From contig NZ_WWGX01000044.1 of NCBI RefSeq assembly GCF_009862265.1, positions 124,001-188,000 of the forward strand: a stretch of 64,000 nt of DNA, read 5' to 3'. Both the position numbers and the translations under genes were made by a program. Every line of letters starts with the position of its first letter. Within the stretch, counting starts at the first letter, position 1. Shown here in pieces: positions 1 to 7,561 of the stretch. The stretch comes from Streptomyces sp. SID8352. GTDB lineage: Bacteria > Actinomycetota > Actinomycetes > Streptomycetales > Streptomycetaceae. Under the pieces are notes generated by a model that made no database searches, was not told where the DNA came from, and was given only the letters and a program-made list of their open reading frames with translations.

Positions 1-994
1 GTGGCTGCCGCCGGTCGTGATGGCCGCGGCGGGCGGGGGAGCGTGGACGGCGTTCGGCCGGCCGGGCGGCCCGGTGGGCCAGATGCTGCGGAAGCTGCCC
101 CGCCCGGTGCGGGAGCTGCTCGTGGAGCCGGACGCGCGGCTGGGCGCCGCGACGCGGGCCGCGGGCGCGGCGGCGGCGGTGCTGGCCGGGGGCGGGGCGC
201 TGCTGGTCGGGGTCTCGGTCGTGGGGCACGGGGGCGCGGCGCGGGACGCCTTCGGGCAGCTCACCGAGGGATGGTCGGGCCGGTTCGCGGTGCTGCTGCT
301 CTGTCTCGCGCTGGTGCCCAACGCGGCGGTCTGGGCGGCGGCGTACGCGCTCGGGCCGGGCTTCCTGCTGGGCGCGGGGCACGTGGTGGCGCCGGGCGGC
401 TCCGACCCGACGGCCCCGCTGCCGCCCTTCCCGCTGCTCGCGGCGGTGCCGGACGCGGGGTCGGGGACGCCGTGGCACTGGGCGGTGGCGGTGGTGCCGC
501 TGGCGGCGGGGGTGACGGCCGGGTGGTTCACCGGGCGCGCGGCGGCGGTGGGCGACCCGGACGGGGGAGGGCGGCCCTGGTCGCCGCGGAGGACGCTGGC
601 GGCGGGGTGGCTGGCGGCGGCGGTGTGCGGGCTGCTGGCGGCGGTGCTGGCGGGGGTGGCCGGGGGGCCGCTGGGCGAGGCGCGGCTGGCCCGGTTCGGG
701 CCGGTGTGGTGGGAGGTCGGCGGGGCGGTGCTGGTGTGGGTGGGGGTGGTGGCGACGCCGGTGGCGGTGTGCGTGCGGTGGGGAGTGGTGCGGGGGTTGG
801 TACGGGTGCGCGTGCCGGCCGGGGGCCGGGCGGGGGGTTCCGCGGGGCGGTGGCTCCGGGCGGTGCGGGGGGCCGTCCCGGGGAGGTTCCGGCGGGGGAG
901 CGCGGGGGCGGGCGGGGGGGGGGATTCGCCCCCGCCGCCCCTGCCCGTCCCGTCCCCGGGGGCTGCCGCCCCCGGGCCCCCGCTTCGGCCCTGA
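1..994 (+). CDS. DUF6350-type integral membrane protein, C-terminal part
   Basis: Partial gene entering from the left edge; the reading frame is already open at base 2 and runs about 330 codons to a TGA at 992-994. The product is almost entirely hydrophobic, with several Ala/Val/Leu/Gly-rich membrane spans (for example around bases 160-230, 285-370, 480-540 and 600-790). A proline-rich basic tail follows. In streptomycetes a DUF6350 membrane protein (cell-division PerM-like) sits directly before purN, which is the position here, so the family call rests on context plus hydropathy. Codon use is strongly G/C-ending, like its neighbours. The last codons run into a dispersed repeat that starts at base 972. 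The true start lies outside the window. Its biochemical function is not known. Confidence 0.72.
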   Translation, partial: WLPPVVMAAAGGGAWTAFGRPGGPVGQMLRKLPRPVRELLVEPDARLGAATRAAGAAAAVLAGGGALLVGVSVVGHGGAARDAFGQLTEGWSGRFAVLLLCLALVPNAAVWAAAYALGPGFLLGAGHVVAPGGSDPTAPLPPFPLLAAVPDAGSGTPWHWAVAVVPLAAGVTAGWFTGRAAAVGDPDGGGRPWSPRRTLAAGWLAAAVCGLLAAVLAGVAGGPLGEARLARFGPVWWEVGGAVLVWVGVVATPVAVCVRWGVVRGLVRVRVPAGGRAGGSAGRWLRAVRGAVPGRFRRGSAGAGGGGDSPPPPLPVPSPGAAAPGPPLRP

Positions 995-1104
995 AGGGGC
1001 CGTGTCCTCAAGCGCCGGACGGGCTGGGGGTGCCCGGGTTCTGTCGCCCCGGGCCCCCGCTTCGGCCCTCAAGGGGCCCCGCCTTCACCTGCCGGACGGG
1101 CCGG
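972..1104. repeat. Pair of about 56-bp intergenic direct repeats
   Basis: Bases 972-1027 and 1049-1104 are two imperfect copies of the same sequence. Each starts CCGGGCCCCCGCTTCGGCCC, passes through an AAGGGGCC block, and ends GCCGGACGGGCYGG. The first copy carries the stop codon of the upstream gene. The second covers the space before the stop of the convergent gene. Sequences of this kind, ending in GCCGGACGGGCTG, recur between genes in many Streptomyces genomes. That statement is from memory; spread within this genome was not checked. Confidence 0.7.
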
Positions 1105-1116
1105 TCGGCAGCGGTG

Positions 1117-1911
1117 TCAGCTCTCCGTGCCCAGGACGCCCCGGAGCTGTTCCGGCAGGTGGCGGTTGCAGGACTGCTGGGCCTCGTTGGTCAGGGCGTC
1201 GTTCTTGCAGGTGTAGAAGTCGCGGTAGACCAGTTGGGTCGCGAAGGTGCCGAAGACCAGCAGGACCGCCAGCGAGGACGTGACCAGGCCGGTGATCGCG
1301 GCGGTGCGCTGCGGGCGGCCGTCGGTGGGCCGGGGCGGGGCCTCGGCGTCCGGGTCGGCGGCGCGGGGCTTGGCTCGGAGCGAGGCGATGCCCCAGTACA
1401 GCGCCAGCGACCCCAGCGGCAGCGCCACGTACGGCCAGTCGAAGAGGGCGAAGAACAGGGCCCACATGCCGCACAGCAGCGCGTAGCGGGCGCGGCGCTG
1501 GGCCGGGTCCGTCGGGTCCCAGCGCGGGCCCTGGCCGCCGCCCTGGCCCTCGGGGCCGGAGCCGCCGGAACTCCCGGGGCGTTCGCCGAAGCCGCCGGAG
1601 GAGCGGCCGGGCTGGCGGTCGCTCCACCCCCGGCCCCACGGGGAGCGCCCGCCGCCCTGGCCCTGGCCCTGGCCGCCCTGGCCCTGCGAGCCCTCGTCGC
1701 CCGACGGGTGCCGGGGCTGCCACGGGCTGTCGGGGCTGCCCTCGGGCGGTGCCGCGAACGGGTTGTCGTCCTGGACGGGGGCCTCCCCACGCTTCCCGCC
1801 CCCGCCGTCCGGCGGGGAGGAGGGACGTTCCCGCAGCAGCACGGCGCTGCTCTTCCCTGGCTGCGCCGACCGCTGGGGGAGCGTGATCGGTCGCAGGCTG
1901 CGGTCCGGCAT
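1117..1911 (-). CDS. Hypothetical membrane protein with low-complexity N-terminus
   Basis: A 264-aa protein starting at the ATG at 1911. A longer open frame upstream is ignored because it lacks a ribosome site and hydropathy. The first half is soluble and of low complexity, rich in Gly, Gln, Pro and Ser, containing repeated GQGGQGQG-like stretches. The second half has three hydrophobic segments: two back to back (around ALLCGMWALFFALF and VALPLGSLALYWGIA) and one near residue 220 (AITGLVTSSLAVLLVFG). The short C-terminal part has two cysteines (YTCKND, QQSCNR) that would lie outside the membrane. It is convergent with the DUF6350 gene and divergent from purN. Function is unknown. Confidence 0.7.
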   Translation of the reverse strand: MPDRSLRPITLPQRSAQPGKSSAVLLRERPSSPPDGGGGKRGEAPVQDDNPFAAPPEGSPDSPWQPRHPSGDEGSQGQGGQGQGQGGGRSPWGRGWSDRQPGRSSGGFGERPGSSGGSGPEGQGGGQGPRWDPTDPAQRRARYALLCGMWALFFALFDWPYVALPLGSLALYWGIASLRAKPRAADPDAEAPPRPTDGRPQRTAAITGLVTSSLAVLLVFGTFATQLVYRDFYTCKNDALTNEAQQSCNRHLPEQLRGVLGTES

Positions 1912-2288
1912 CAAGTGAGCGTCTTCCCCTTGGCGATAGCGAACGGTCGATAACGAACTGGCGACAAACGAGCCGCGGACCGGCCGGTGCGGGCCGTGTG
2001 CGAACGGGTTCGCGCACGGTCGGCGTCGGGCGGTCCCCCTGGTGAACGCGTGGCGTACGGGTCGCGTTCCCCGGTCCGGTCCGAGGCAGACGCTACCGCC
2101 CGGCCGCGCCCCCGTCCCGAGGGGGCCGCCCGGTGTGCCGGTATCGTTGCTGACGGTCGGCCGTTTCGTAGGCTTCCCCGTATCCCGGGGCGCGAAGCAT
2201 TCGTACGACCGTACAAAGAACCGGCGCGCGCCGGTCCCCGTACGGGCCGGCCGGACCGGACACCCGCTCCCCGAGAAAGGCCCCCACC
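1912..2288. other. Divergent intergenic region before purN
   Basis: A 377-bp space between the divergent membrane-protein gene and purN. It must hold the promoters of both. An 11-bp near repeat, CGATAGCGAAC at 1934-1944 and CGATAACGAAC at 1948-1958, lies just upstream of the left gene. A strong Shine-Dalgarno site (GAGAAAGG) precedes the purN GTG. No RNA gene or riboswitch motif was recognised. Confidence 0.5.
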
Positions 2289-2927
2289 GTGGCCGCCAAG
2301 CCCGTGGCCGAGCGCCCCCAACGCCTCGTCGTCCTGGTCTCCGGATCAGGCACCAATCTGCAGGCACTCCTCGACGGGATCGCCGACGCCGGTGCCGGGG
2401 CCTACGGCGCCGAGATCGTCGCCGTGGGAGCCGACCGGGACGGCATCGAGGGGCTGGCCCGCGCCGAGCGCGCCGGGCTGCCGACCTTCGTCTGCCGGGT
2501 GCGGGACCACGCGAGCCGGGAGGAGTGGGACGCGGCGCTCGCCGCGGCGGTCGCCGCCCACGAGCCGGACCTCGTGGTCTCGGCCGGGTTCATGAAGATC
2601 GTGGGGAAGGAGTTCCTCGCGCGGTTCGGCGGGCGTTTCGTCAACACGCACCCCGCCCTCCTCCCCAGTTTCCCGGGTGCCCACGGGGTGCGCGACGCGC
2701 TCGCGTACGGCGCCAGGGTCACCGGCTGCACCGTCCACTTCGTCGACGACGGCGTCGACACCGGGCCGATCATCGCGCAGGGCGTGGTGGAGATCCGGGA
2801 CGAGGACGACGAGAGCGCTCTGCACGAGCGCATCAAGGAAGTCGAGCGCAGGCTGCTCGTCGATGTCGTGGGGCGGCTCGCCCGCAACGGCTATCGCATT
2901 GAGGGACGAAAGGTAGTTATCCAGTGA
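2289..2927 (+). CDS. purN: Phosphoribosylglycinamide formyltransferase (GART)
   Basis: A 212-aa enzyme of de novo purine synthesis. It transfers the formyl group of 10-formyl-tetrahydrofolate to glycinamide ribonucleotide. The phosphate-binding start VLVSGSGTNLQALLD is near residue 15. The catalytic segment HPALLPSFPGAHGVRDAL gives the family's Asn-His context, and the family's Asp lies in FVDDGVDTGPIIAQ. Length is normal for PurN. The GTG at 2289 follows GAGAAAGG at good spacing. The stop overlaps the GTG of purH (GTGA, 2924-2927), so the two are translationally coupled and probably one operon. It uses 10-formyl-THF, whose supply involves folD and glyA further right. Confidence 0.97.
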   Translation: MAAKPVAERPQRLVVLVSGSGTNLQALLDGIADAGAGAYGAEIVAVGADRDGIEGLARAERAGLPTFVCRVRDHASREEWDAALAAAVAAHEPDLVVSAGFMKIVGKEFLARFGGRFVNTHPALLPSFPGAHGVRDALAYGARVTGCTVHFVDDGVDTGPIIAQGVVEIRDEDDESALHERIKEVERRLLVDVVGRLARNGYRIEGRKVVIQ

Positions 2928-4486
2928 CCGCCGAGAGCAACAAGCGGGCCATTCGCAGGGCACTCGTCAGCGTCTACGACAAGACCGGGCTGGAGGAGCT
3001 GGCCCGCGGGCTGCACGAGGCGGGCGTCGAACTCGTCTCCACCGGGTCCACGGCCGGCCGGATCGCCGCCGCCGGCGTCCCCGTCACCAAGGTCGAGGAG
3101 CTGACCGGCTTCCCCGAGTGCCTGGACGGCCGGGTCAAGACCCTGCACCCCAAGGTGCACGCCGGCATCCTCGCCGACCTGCGCCTCGACAGCCACCGGC
3201 AGCAGCTCGACGAACTGGGCGTGGCCCCCTTCGACCTCGTCGTCGTCAACCTGTACCCGTTCCGCGAGACCGTCGCCTCCGGCGCGACCCCGGACGAGTG
3301 CGTCGAGCAGATCGACATCGGCGGCCCCTCCATGGTGCGCGCCGCCGCCAAGAACCACCCCTCGGTCGCCGTGGTCACCAGCCCCGAGCGGTACGCCGAC
3401 GTGCTCGCCGCCGTCCGGGACGGCGGCTTCGACCTCACCGCCCGCAAGCGGCTGGCCGCCGAGGCGTTCCGGCACACCGCCGCGTACGACGTGGCCGTCG
3501 CCTCCTGGTTCGCCGCGGACTACGCGCCCGTCGACGACTCCGGCCTCCCGGCCTTCCTCGGCGCCGCCCACGACCGCGCGCACACCCTGCGCTACGGCGA
3601 GAACCCGCACCAGCCCGCCGCCCTCTACACCAGCGGCACCGGCGGTCTCGCGGAGGCCGAGCAGCTCCACGGCAAGGAGATGTCCTACAACAACTACACG
3701 GACACCGACGCCGCCCGCCGCGCCGCGTACGACCACGCCGAGCCCTGTGTCGCGATCATCAAGCACGCCAACCCGTGCGGCATCGCGATCGGCGCGGACG
3801 TGGCCGAGGCGCACCGCAAGGCCCACGCCTGCGACCCGCTGTCCGCCTTCGGCGGTGTGATCGCCGTCAACCGGCCGGTCAGCAGGGAGATGGCCGAGCA
3901 GGTCGCGGAGATCTTCACCGAGGTCGTCGTGGCGCCCGGCTACGAGGACGGCGCCCTGGAGATCCTCACCCGCAAGAAGAACATCCGGGTGCTGCGCGCC
4001 CCCGAGGCGCCCGCCGCCCCGGTCGAGGTCAAGCCGATCGACGGCGGCGCCCTCCTCCAGGTCACCGACCGCCTCCAGGCCGACGGCGACGACCCGGCCA
4101 CCTGGACCCTCGCCACCGGCGAGGCCCTCTCCCCGGCCGAGCTGGCCGAGCTGGCGTTCGCCTGGCGGGCCTGCCGCGCCGTCAAGTCCAACGCCATCCT
4201 GCTGGCCAAGGACGGCGCCTCGGTCGGCGTAGGCATGGGCCAGGTCAACCGCGTCGACTCCGCGAAGCTCGCGGTGGAGCGGGCGGGCGAGGAGCGGGCG
4301 CGCGGCTCCTACGCGGCCTCCGACGCGTTCTTCCCCTTCCCCGACGGCCTGGAGGTCCTGACCGGGGCCGGGGTCAAGGCCGTGGTGCAGCCGGGCGGTT
4401 CGGTCCGCGACGAGCTGTGCGTCGAGGCGGCGCAGAAGGCCGGCGTCACCATGTACTTCACCGGGACGCGGCACTTCTTCCACTGA
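2924..4486 (+). CDS. purH: Bifunctional AICAR formyltransferase / IMP cyclohydrolase
   Basis: A 520-aa cytosolic enzyme doing the last two steps of IMP synthesis. The N-terminal MGS-like cyclohydrolase domain (about residues 1-200) starts RRALVSVYDKTGLEELARGL and contains VKTLHPKVHAGIL. The C-terminal AICAR transformylase domain has the catalytic Lys-His pair at about K280-H281 in IIKHANPCG, and the typical LRYGENPHQPA and SNAILLAKDG segments. Length fits the family. The GTG start overlaps purN by four bases, with GAGGGACGAAAGG upstream. A perfect terminator follows nine bases after the stop, closing the purNH operon. Confidence 0.98.
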   Translation: MTAESNKRAIRRALVSVYDKTGLEELARGLHEAGVELVSTGSTAGRIAAAGVPVTKVEELTGFPECLDGRVKTLHPKVHAGILADLRLDSHRQQLDELGVAPFDLVVVNLYPFRETVASGATPDECVEQIDIGGPSMVRAAAKNHPSVAVVTSPERYADVLAAVRDGGFDLTARKRLAAEAFRHTAAYDVAVASWFAADYAPVDDSGLPAFLGAAHDRAHTLRYGENPHQPAALYTSGTGGLAEAEQLHGKEMSYNNYTDTDAARRAAYDHAEPCVAIIKHANPCGIAIGADVAEAHRKAHACDPLSAFGGVIAVNRPVSREMAEQVAEIFTEVVVAPGYEDGALEILTRKKNIRVLRAPEAPAAPVEVKPIDGGALLQVTDRLQADGDDPATWTLATGEALSPAELAELAFAWRACRAVKSNAILLAKDGASVGVGMGQVNRVDSAKLAVERAGEERARGSYAASDAFFPFPDGLEVLTGAGVKAVVQPGGSVRDELCVEAAQKAGVTMYFTGTRHFFH

Positions 4487-4494
4487 TCCGTGCG

Positions 4495-4535
4495 CGGACG
4501 GGGCCCGGGGCGATCGCCGCCCCGGGCCCCGTCCG
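4495..4535 (+). terminator. Perfect 18-bp stem terminator of purNH
   Basis: Bases 4495-4512 (CGGACGGGGCCCGGGGCG) are the exact reverse complement of 4518-4535, with a 5-nt loop. The hairpin lies between the purH stop and the stop of the convergent ATPase gene, so it can serve both strands. It has no T-tract, as is usual in high-GC actinobacteria. Confidence 0.85.
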
Positions 4536-4550
4536 GCGTTTCCGGGGGGC

Positions 4551-4931
4551 TCAACCGCCGCCCGGCAGCTCGCACCACACGGTCTTTCCCTCGGGCCCCT
4601 GGTCCACGCCCCAGCGCACGGCCAGCGCGTCGACCAGGAGCAGCCCCCGTCCTCCCTCGTCGTCCCCCGAGGGGCGGCGCGGCACCAGCCAGGAGTGCCG
4701 TCCCGGGTCGGTGACCTCCACGCGGACGCCGCCCTCCGCCGTGCTCCCCAGCCGGACGGTCACCGGAGTGCCCTCACCGATGTGGGTGATCACGTTCGTC
4801 AGCAGCTCGCTGACGCAGAGCTGGACGTCGGGGCAGTCCCCGCCGAAGTGCTCCCGCGCCGCGCGGCGCACCTCCGCGACGCTCCCGGGGCGGGCCGGGA
4901 GGCCGAGGACGAGTCCGCAGAGCGCTGTCAT
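4551..4931 (-). CDS. Anti-sigma-factor-like ATP-binding protein (HATPase_c_2)
   Basis: A 126-aa protein with the GHKL ATPase fold of RsbW/SpoIIAB-like kinases. The N-box is CVSELLTNVITH (about residues 39-50), the G1 box VEVTDPG, and the G2-type loop GGRGLLLVDAL. Streptomycetes have many such small ATPases linked to XRE regulators; most have no proven kinase activity. Its ATG (4931) overlaps the stop of the small gene upstream by four bases, so the two are co-translated. The divergent neighbour is an XRE-DUF5753 regulator, which together resembles the whiJ/abaA-like modules. It may bind a regulator or sigma factor; this is inference. Confidence 0.88.
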   Translation of the reverse strand: MTALCGLVLGLPARPGSVAEVRRAAREHFGGDCPDVQLCVSELLTNVITHIGEGTPVTVRLGSTAEGGVRVEVTDPGRHSWLVPRRPSGDDEGGRGLLLVDALAVRWGVDQGPEGKTVWCELPGGG

Positions 4932-5134
4932 GCGTCGGCCGCCTTGCGCAGTACCTCGGTCAGCGCGGTGGCCGTCTCCCGGTTGCAGTTGCCGAGCGAG
5001 ACGAGCGGTCCGGGGCCGTACGAGGCGGCGAAGCCGGGCAGGTCGACCCCGAGGGACGGGAGCCGGATGCCGTGCGCCGCGAGCGCGGCGCGGAGCCGTT
5101 CGACGCAGGCGGTGGTGTCGGGGTGGGGGTCCAT
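4928..5134 (-). CDS. Small protein of the whiJ-like module
   Basis: A 68-aa protein read from the ATG at 5134, with its stop overlapping the start of the HATPase gene (ATGA). It has a predicted helical N-terminus (TTACVERLRAALAAHGI), a central LPSLGVDLPGF segment, and a second helix (NRETATALTEVLRKAADA). No known catalytic motif is visible. The phrase GPLVSLGNCNRETATAL is shared by many Streptomyces small proteins found beside XRE/HATPase genes, as far as I recall. It is probably a partner or accessory of the ATPase. It is divergently transcribed from the XRE gene across a 119-bp spacer containing a dyad. Confidence 0.75.
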   Translation of the reverse strand: MDPHPDTTACVERLRAALAAHGIRLPSLGVDLPGFAASYGPGPLVSLGNCNRETATALTEVLRKAADA

Positions 5135-5162
5135 GGGGGTGCCTTCCGTTCCTGTGCGGACT

Positions 5163-5191
5163 GTGACGAAGCACTCACAGAGTGGCGTCAC
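5163..5191. promoter_or_regulatory. Operator-like dyad between divergent regulatory genes
   Basis: GTGACG at 5163-5168 pairs with CGTCAC at 5186-5191, and inside them CACT (5172-5175) pairs with AGTG (5181-5184), leaving short asymmetric spacers. The 29-bp dyad is in the spacer that separates the HATPase/small-protein pair from the XRE gene. A binding site for the XRE protein is the obvious guess; it is inferred from position and symmetry only. Confidence 0.45.
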
Positions 5192-5253
5192 GGCGCGTAC
5201 GGTGGAAGACCTTCGGGTTGCGCACGGCAAGTGGTAAACGGTGGTGATCGGTT

Positions 5254-6159
5254 GTGCCCGCACGGAAGGACCCCGACGCGTCGGCGAGCGTCCCCAGCTT
5301 CTACGGCGCGGAGTTGCGCTACAAGCGGGAGGCGGCCGGCCTGACACTGGAGCAGTTGATCGAGGGCAGCTACCGGGGCATCTCGTTCCTGAGCCAGATC
5401 GAACGCGGTGAGCGGCGCATGCCGGTCGACCTGGCCCGCCACGTCGACCTGCGGCTGGACACGGACGGCTTCTTCGAACGCCGCTGCGACGACGCGGCGA
5501 AGGCCCGGCGGGTGGGTATCGCACCCCACTTCGCGGATGTCGCCGACATGGAGAAGTCGGCACGCAGCATTGAGGACTGGGCCCCCCTGCTGGTGCCGGG
5601 ATTGCTTCAGACCAAGGCGTACGCCACGGCAATCGCCCACTCCGGGATGCCGCGAGCCTCCGACATGGAGGTCGGGCAGGTCGTGAACGCCCGCATGGAG
5701 CGGGCGGCGTTGTTCGAGAGGGAGTCTCCACCCAAGTTCTGGGCCATTCTCGACGAGTCGATCATCCGGCGGCAGGTGCTTCCGCCTGCTGGGATGGCTG
5801 AACTCCTCGACCACATACTGCGCGTCGTCCGGGCCACGAAGTGCATTGTGCAGATCGTTCCGGAAACTTTGGTGCACCCGTTCATGATGGGGCTGACGAG
5901 GATCATGACGTTTCATGACGCCCCGCCCCTCGTGTACACCGAGGGGCTGCACAGCGGCCAAGTCATCGACTATCCGGCTCTCGTGATGGAGTACCGCGAG
6001 TCGTACGATCTGCTCAGGGCCACCGCACTGTCACCGGGGGCCTCCATGGCTCTGATCGAGGCAGCAGCGGAGGAAAGCCGGAATGCATCCGAACAGGAGC
6101 GTCGACCTGACCTCCATGCGATGGCGCAAGAGCAGCTACAGCAGCGCGAACGGCGGTGA
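5254..6159 (+). CDS. XRE-family regulator with DUF5753 domain (Scr1/WhiJ-like)
   Basis: A 301-aa DNA-binding regulator. An N-terminal helix-turn-helix (about residues 15-70) contains LRYKREAAGLTLEQLIEG and ISFLSQIERGERRMPVDLA. The DUF5753 domain follows (about 85-280), with EDWAPLLVPGLLQTKAYA and the conserved YVEG-like VYTEGLHSG segment. In S. coelicolor such proteins are described as Scr1-family antitoxin-like regulators working with DUF397 (Scr2-like) partners, and two DUF397 genes follow here. The GTG at 5254 gives the full HTH. The last 77 bases overlap the first DUF397 gene in another frame, implying coupled expression. Likely role: a developmental or metabolic regulator controlled by its small partners. 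Confidence 0.92.
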   Translation: MPARKDPDASASVPSFYGAELRYKREAAGLTLEQLIEGSYRGISFLSQIERGERRMPVDLARHVDLRLDTDGFFERRCDDAAKARRVGIAPHFADVADMEKSARSIEDWAPLLVPGLLQTKAYATAIAHSGMPRASDMEVGQVVNARMERAALFERESPPKFWAILDESIIRRQVLPPAGMAELLDHILRVVRATKCIVQIVPETLVHPFMMGLTRIMTFHDAPPLVYTEGLHSGQVIDYPALVMEYRESYDLLRATALSPGASMALIEAAAEESRNASEQERRPDLHAMAQEQLQQRERR

Positions 6160-6286
6160 ATGCGTAGAGGTCGCCGACGGTGTCCCCGGTCTCGTGCCGG
6201 TCCGTGATTCCAAGGACCCCAGCGGGGCCGTAGTGGTCTTCCCGATGGCTGCCTGGGTGCCGTTCATCGCGGCGCTCAAGGGGTAG
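6083..6286 (+). CDS. DUF397 protein, copy 1
   Basis: A 67-aa DUF397 protein starting at the ATG at 6083 inside the XRE gene's 3' end, with AGGAAAG as ribosome site. It has the family's hallmarks: WRKSSYSSANGGECVEVAD, then VPVRDSKDPSGAVVVF and a hydrophobic end, AWVPFIAALKG. DUF397 proteins accompany XRE-DUF5753 regulators throughout streptomycetes and are treated as Scr2-type toxin or modulator partners. That role is family knowledge, not shown here. The overlap of 77 bases with the regulator gene is large. Confidence 0.9.
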   Translation: MHPNRSVDLTSMRWRKSSYSSANGGECVEVADGVPGLVPVRDSKDPSGAVVVFPMAAWVPFIAALKG

Positions 6287-6290
6287 CGCC

Positions 6291-6497
6291 GTGCTGAACG
6301 GGGGAGCTGGGAACCGGGGTTGCCTCACCTGGCGCAAGAGCAGCTTCAGCAACCCGGACGGCGGTGAATGCGTAGAGGTCGCCGACGGCGTCCCCGGTGT
6401 CGTGCCCGTGCGGGATTCCAAGGACCCCGGCGGGGCCGTGCTGCTGGTGCCCGCGTACGCCTGGACGCACTTCCTCGCCTCGCTCCCGGCAGGGTGA
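6291..6497 (+). CDS. DUF397 protein, copy 2
   Basis: A 68-aa DUF397 protein with a GTG start four bases after the previous stop. It matches copy 1 closely: TWRKSSFSNPDGGECVEVAD and VPVRDSKDPGGAVLLV. At the DNA level the block from 6155 to about 6235 and that from 6362 to about 6442 are nearly identical, so this is a recent tandem duplication. The N-termini differ (GGAGNRG replaces the segment that overlaps the XRE gene). The C-terminal helix is AWTHFLASLPAG. It is the last gene of the XRE-DUF397-DUF397 transcription unit. Confidence 0.9.
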   Translation: MLNGGAGNRGCLTWRKSSFSNPDGGECVEVADGVPGVVPVRDSKDPGGAVLLVPAYAWTHFLASLPAG

Positions 6498-6582
6498 ACG
6501 CAGGGTGATCGCGGGGTGAGTCAACGCCAGGGCCGTGCCCTACCCGGTGGGTGGGACACGGCCCTTGGAGTGGTGCGGTGGC

Positions 6583-7236
6583 TCAGTAGCGGGGGCGGGC
6601 GAACCACGCCGTGCCGCTGGGGACCACCGGGGCGATGGTGATGATCACCGCGAAGACGACCCAGATCAGCGGGAAGATGATCGCGCTGGCCAGGCCGCTG
6701 TCGAGGGCGCCGAACAGGGCGATGAGGCCGACCACGCCGCCCAGCGCGCCGTACACGACGGTCGTGATGCGTATGCCCTGGCCGCCGCGGCTGAACTTGA
6801 CGCCGAGCAGGATGGACAGGGTGGCGAACCCGAAGACGACCAGGGCGATGACGATGAGCACCCCGGCCGCGAGGTCGCCGCCGTCGCTGAGCGCGCTGAA
6901 CGGGTCGTCGGACGAGGTGCTCACGCTGTCCGCCGCGTCCGAGATGTCGCTCGCGATGGTGGCCACGTAGAGCCAGATGAAGCCGATGATGATCTGTACG
7001 GTCGCGATGAGGAACAGGAAGACCCGCGCCGTCATCAGCAGGCCCGGCATCGTCATCGGGAGCATCTGGTTCCCGCCGGGGAAGCCGGGGTAGCCCGGCT
7101 GCTGCGGGTAGCCCGGGTAGCCCTGCTGGGGCGCGGGGGGCTGCTGCGGGTAGCCGTAACCGGGCTGGCCGGGGGGCTGGGCGGGCGGCTGGCCGGGCGG
7201 GGGCCCGTAGGGGTTGTTCGGGTCGCCGAAACTCAT
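6583..7236 (-). CDS. Membrane protein with Pro/Gly/Tyr-rich N-terminus
   Basis: A 217-aa protein. The first 55 residues are low complexity (PGQPPAQPPGQPGYGYPQQ repeats), a tail type common in streptomycete membrane proteins. Four hydrophobic segments follow: VFLFLIATVQIIIGFIWLYV, AAGVLIVIALVVFGFATL, YGALGGVVGLIALFGAL and FPLIWVVFAVIITIAPVV. A Ser/Asp-rich loop (SDAADSVSTSSDDPFSAL) lies between spans 1 and 2. The start at 7236 is supported by GGAGGAAGGA. It is divergent from folD and is not part of that operon. No enzymatic motif is seen; function unknown. Confidence 0.8.
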   Translation of the reverse strand: MSFGDPNNPYGPPPGQPPAQPPGQPGYGYPQQPPAPQQGYPGYPQQPGYPGFPGGNQMLPMTMPGLLMTARVFLFLIATVQIIIGFIWLYVATIASDISDAADSVSTSSDDPFSALSDGGDLAAGVLIVIALVVFGFATLSILLGVKFSRGGQGIRITTVVYGALGGVVGLIALFGALDSGLASAIIFPLIWVVFAVIITIAPVVPSGTAWFARPRY

Positions 7237-7561
7237 GGCGGTCCTTCCTCCGGTCGTGCTTCTGTGCGGGGACGCGCGGGCACGGTGCGGAGGAATTCCT
7301 ACAGAATGGTTGCGGTCCGTCCCCCCGGTACTGCCCGCGGCACTGTGACCACATCGTTCTGGACAGTTGTGCGGCTTGTCCAGCCACATTCGCGAGGTGT
7401 TGTGCAAGTGCAACATCGGTGATCAATCGCGCATATTCCGCCGTCGGAGCCGCCCCGGCCCCGGCCCCGTCCCGCTCCCGGGCCTTCCGCCGCGCGCCGG
7501 ACCCGCGGCCGGACCGCGACCGGATTGGAACCACGGGCCGGTCATCCGCGAGGATGGGGGC
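7237..7561. promoter_or_regulatory. folD upstream region with two dyads
   Basis: A 325-bp divergent spacer that looks less GC-rich than the genes. It holds two inverted repeats: CTGGACA (7359-7365) with TGTCCAG (7377-7383), and TGTTGTGCAAGTGCAACA at 7398-7415, whose outer TGTTG/CAACA arms are symmetric. Either could be an operator for the divergent promoters. I saw no ZTP-riboswitch motif here, although folD is a known target of that class in other bacteria. Confidence 0.45.

Noticed and set aside
7237..7561. ZTP riboswitch upstream of folD
   Set aside because: I looked for the CUGGCG and CCUGGGC boxes that are clear before glyA; they are not present here.
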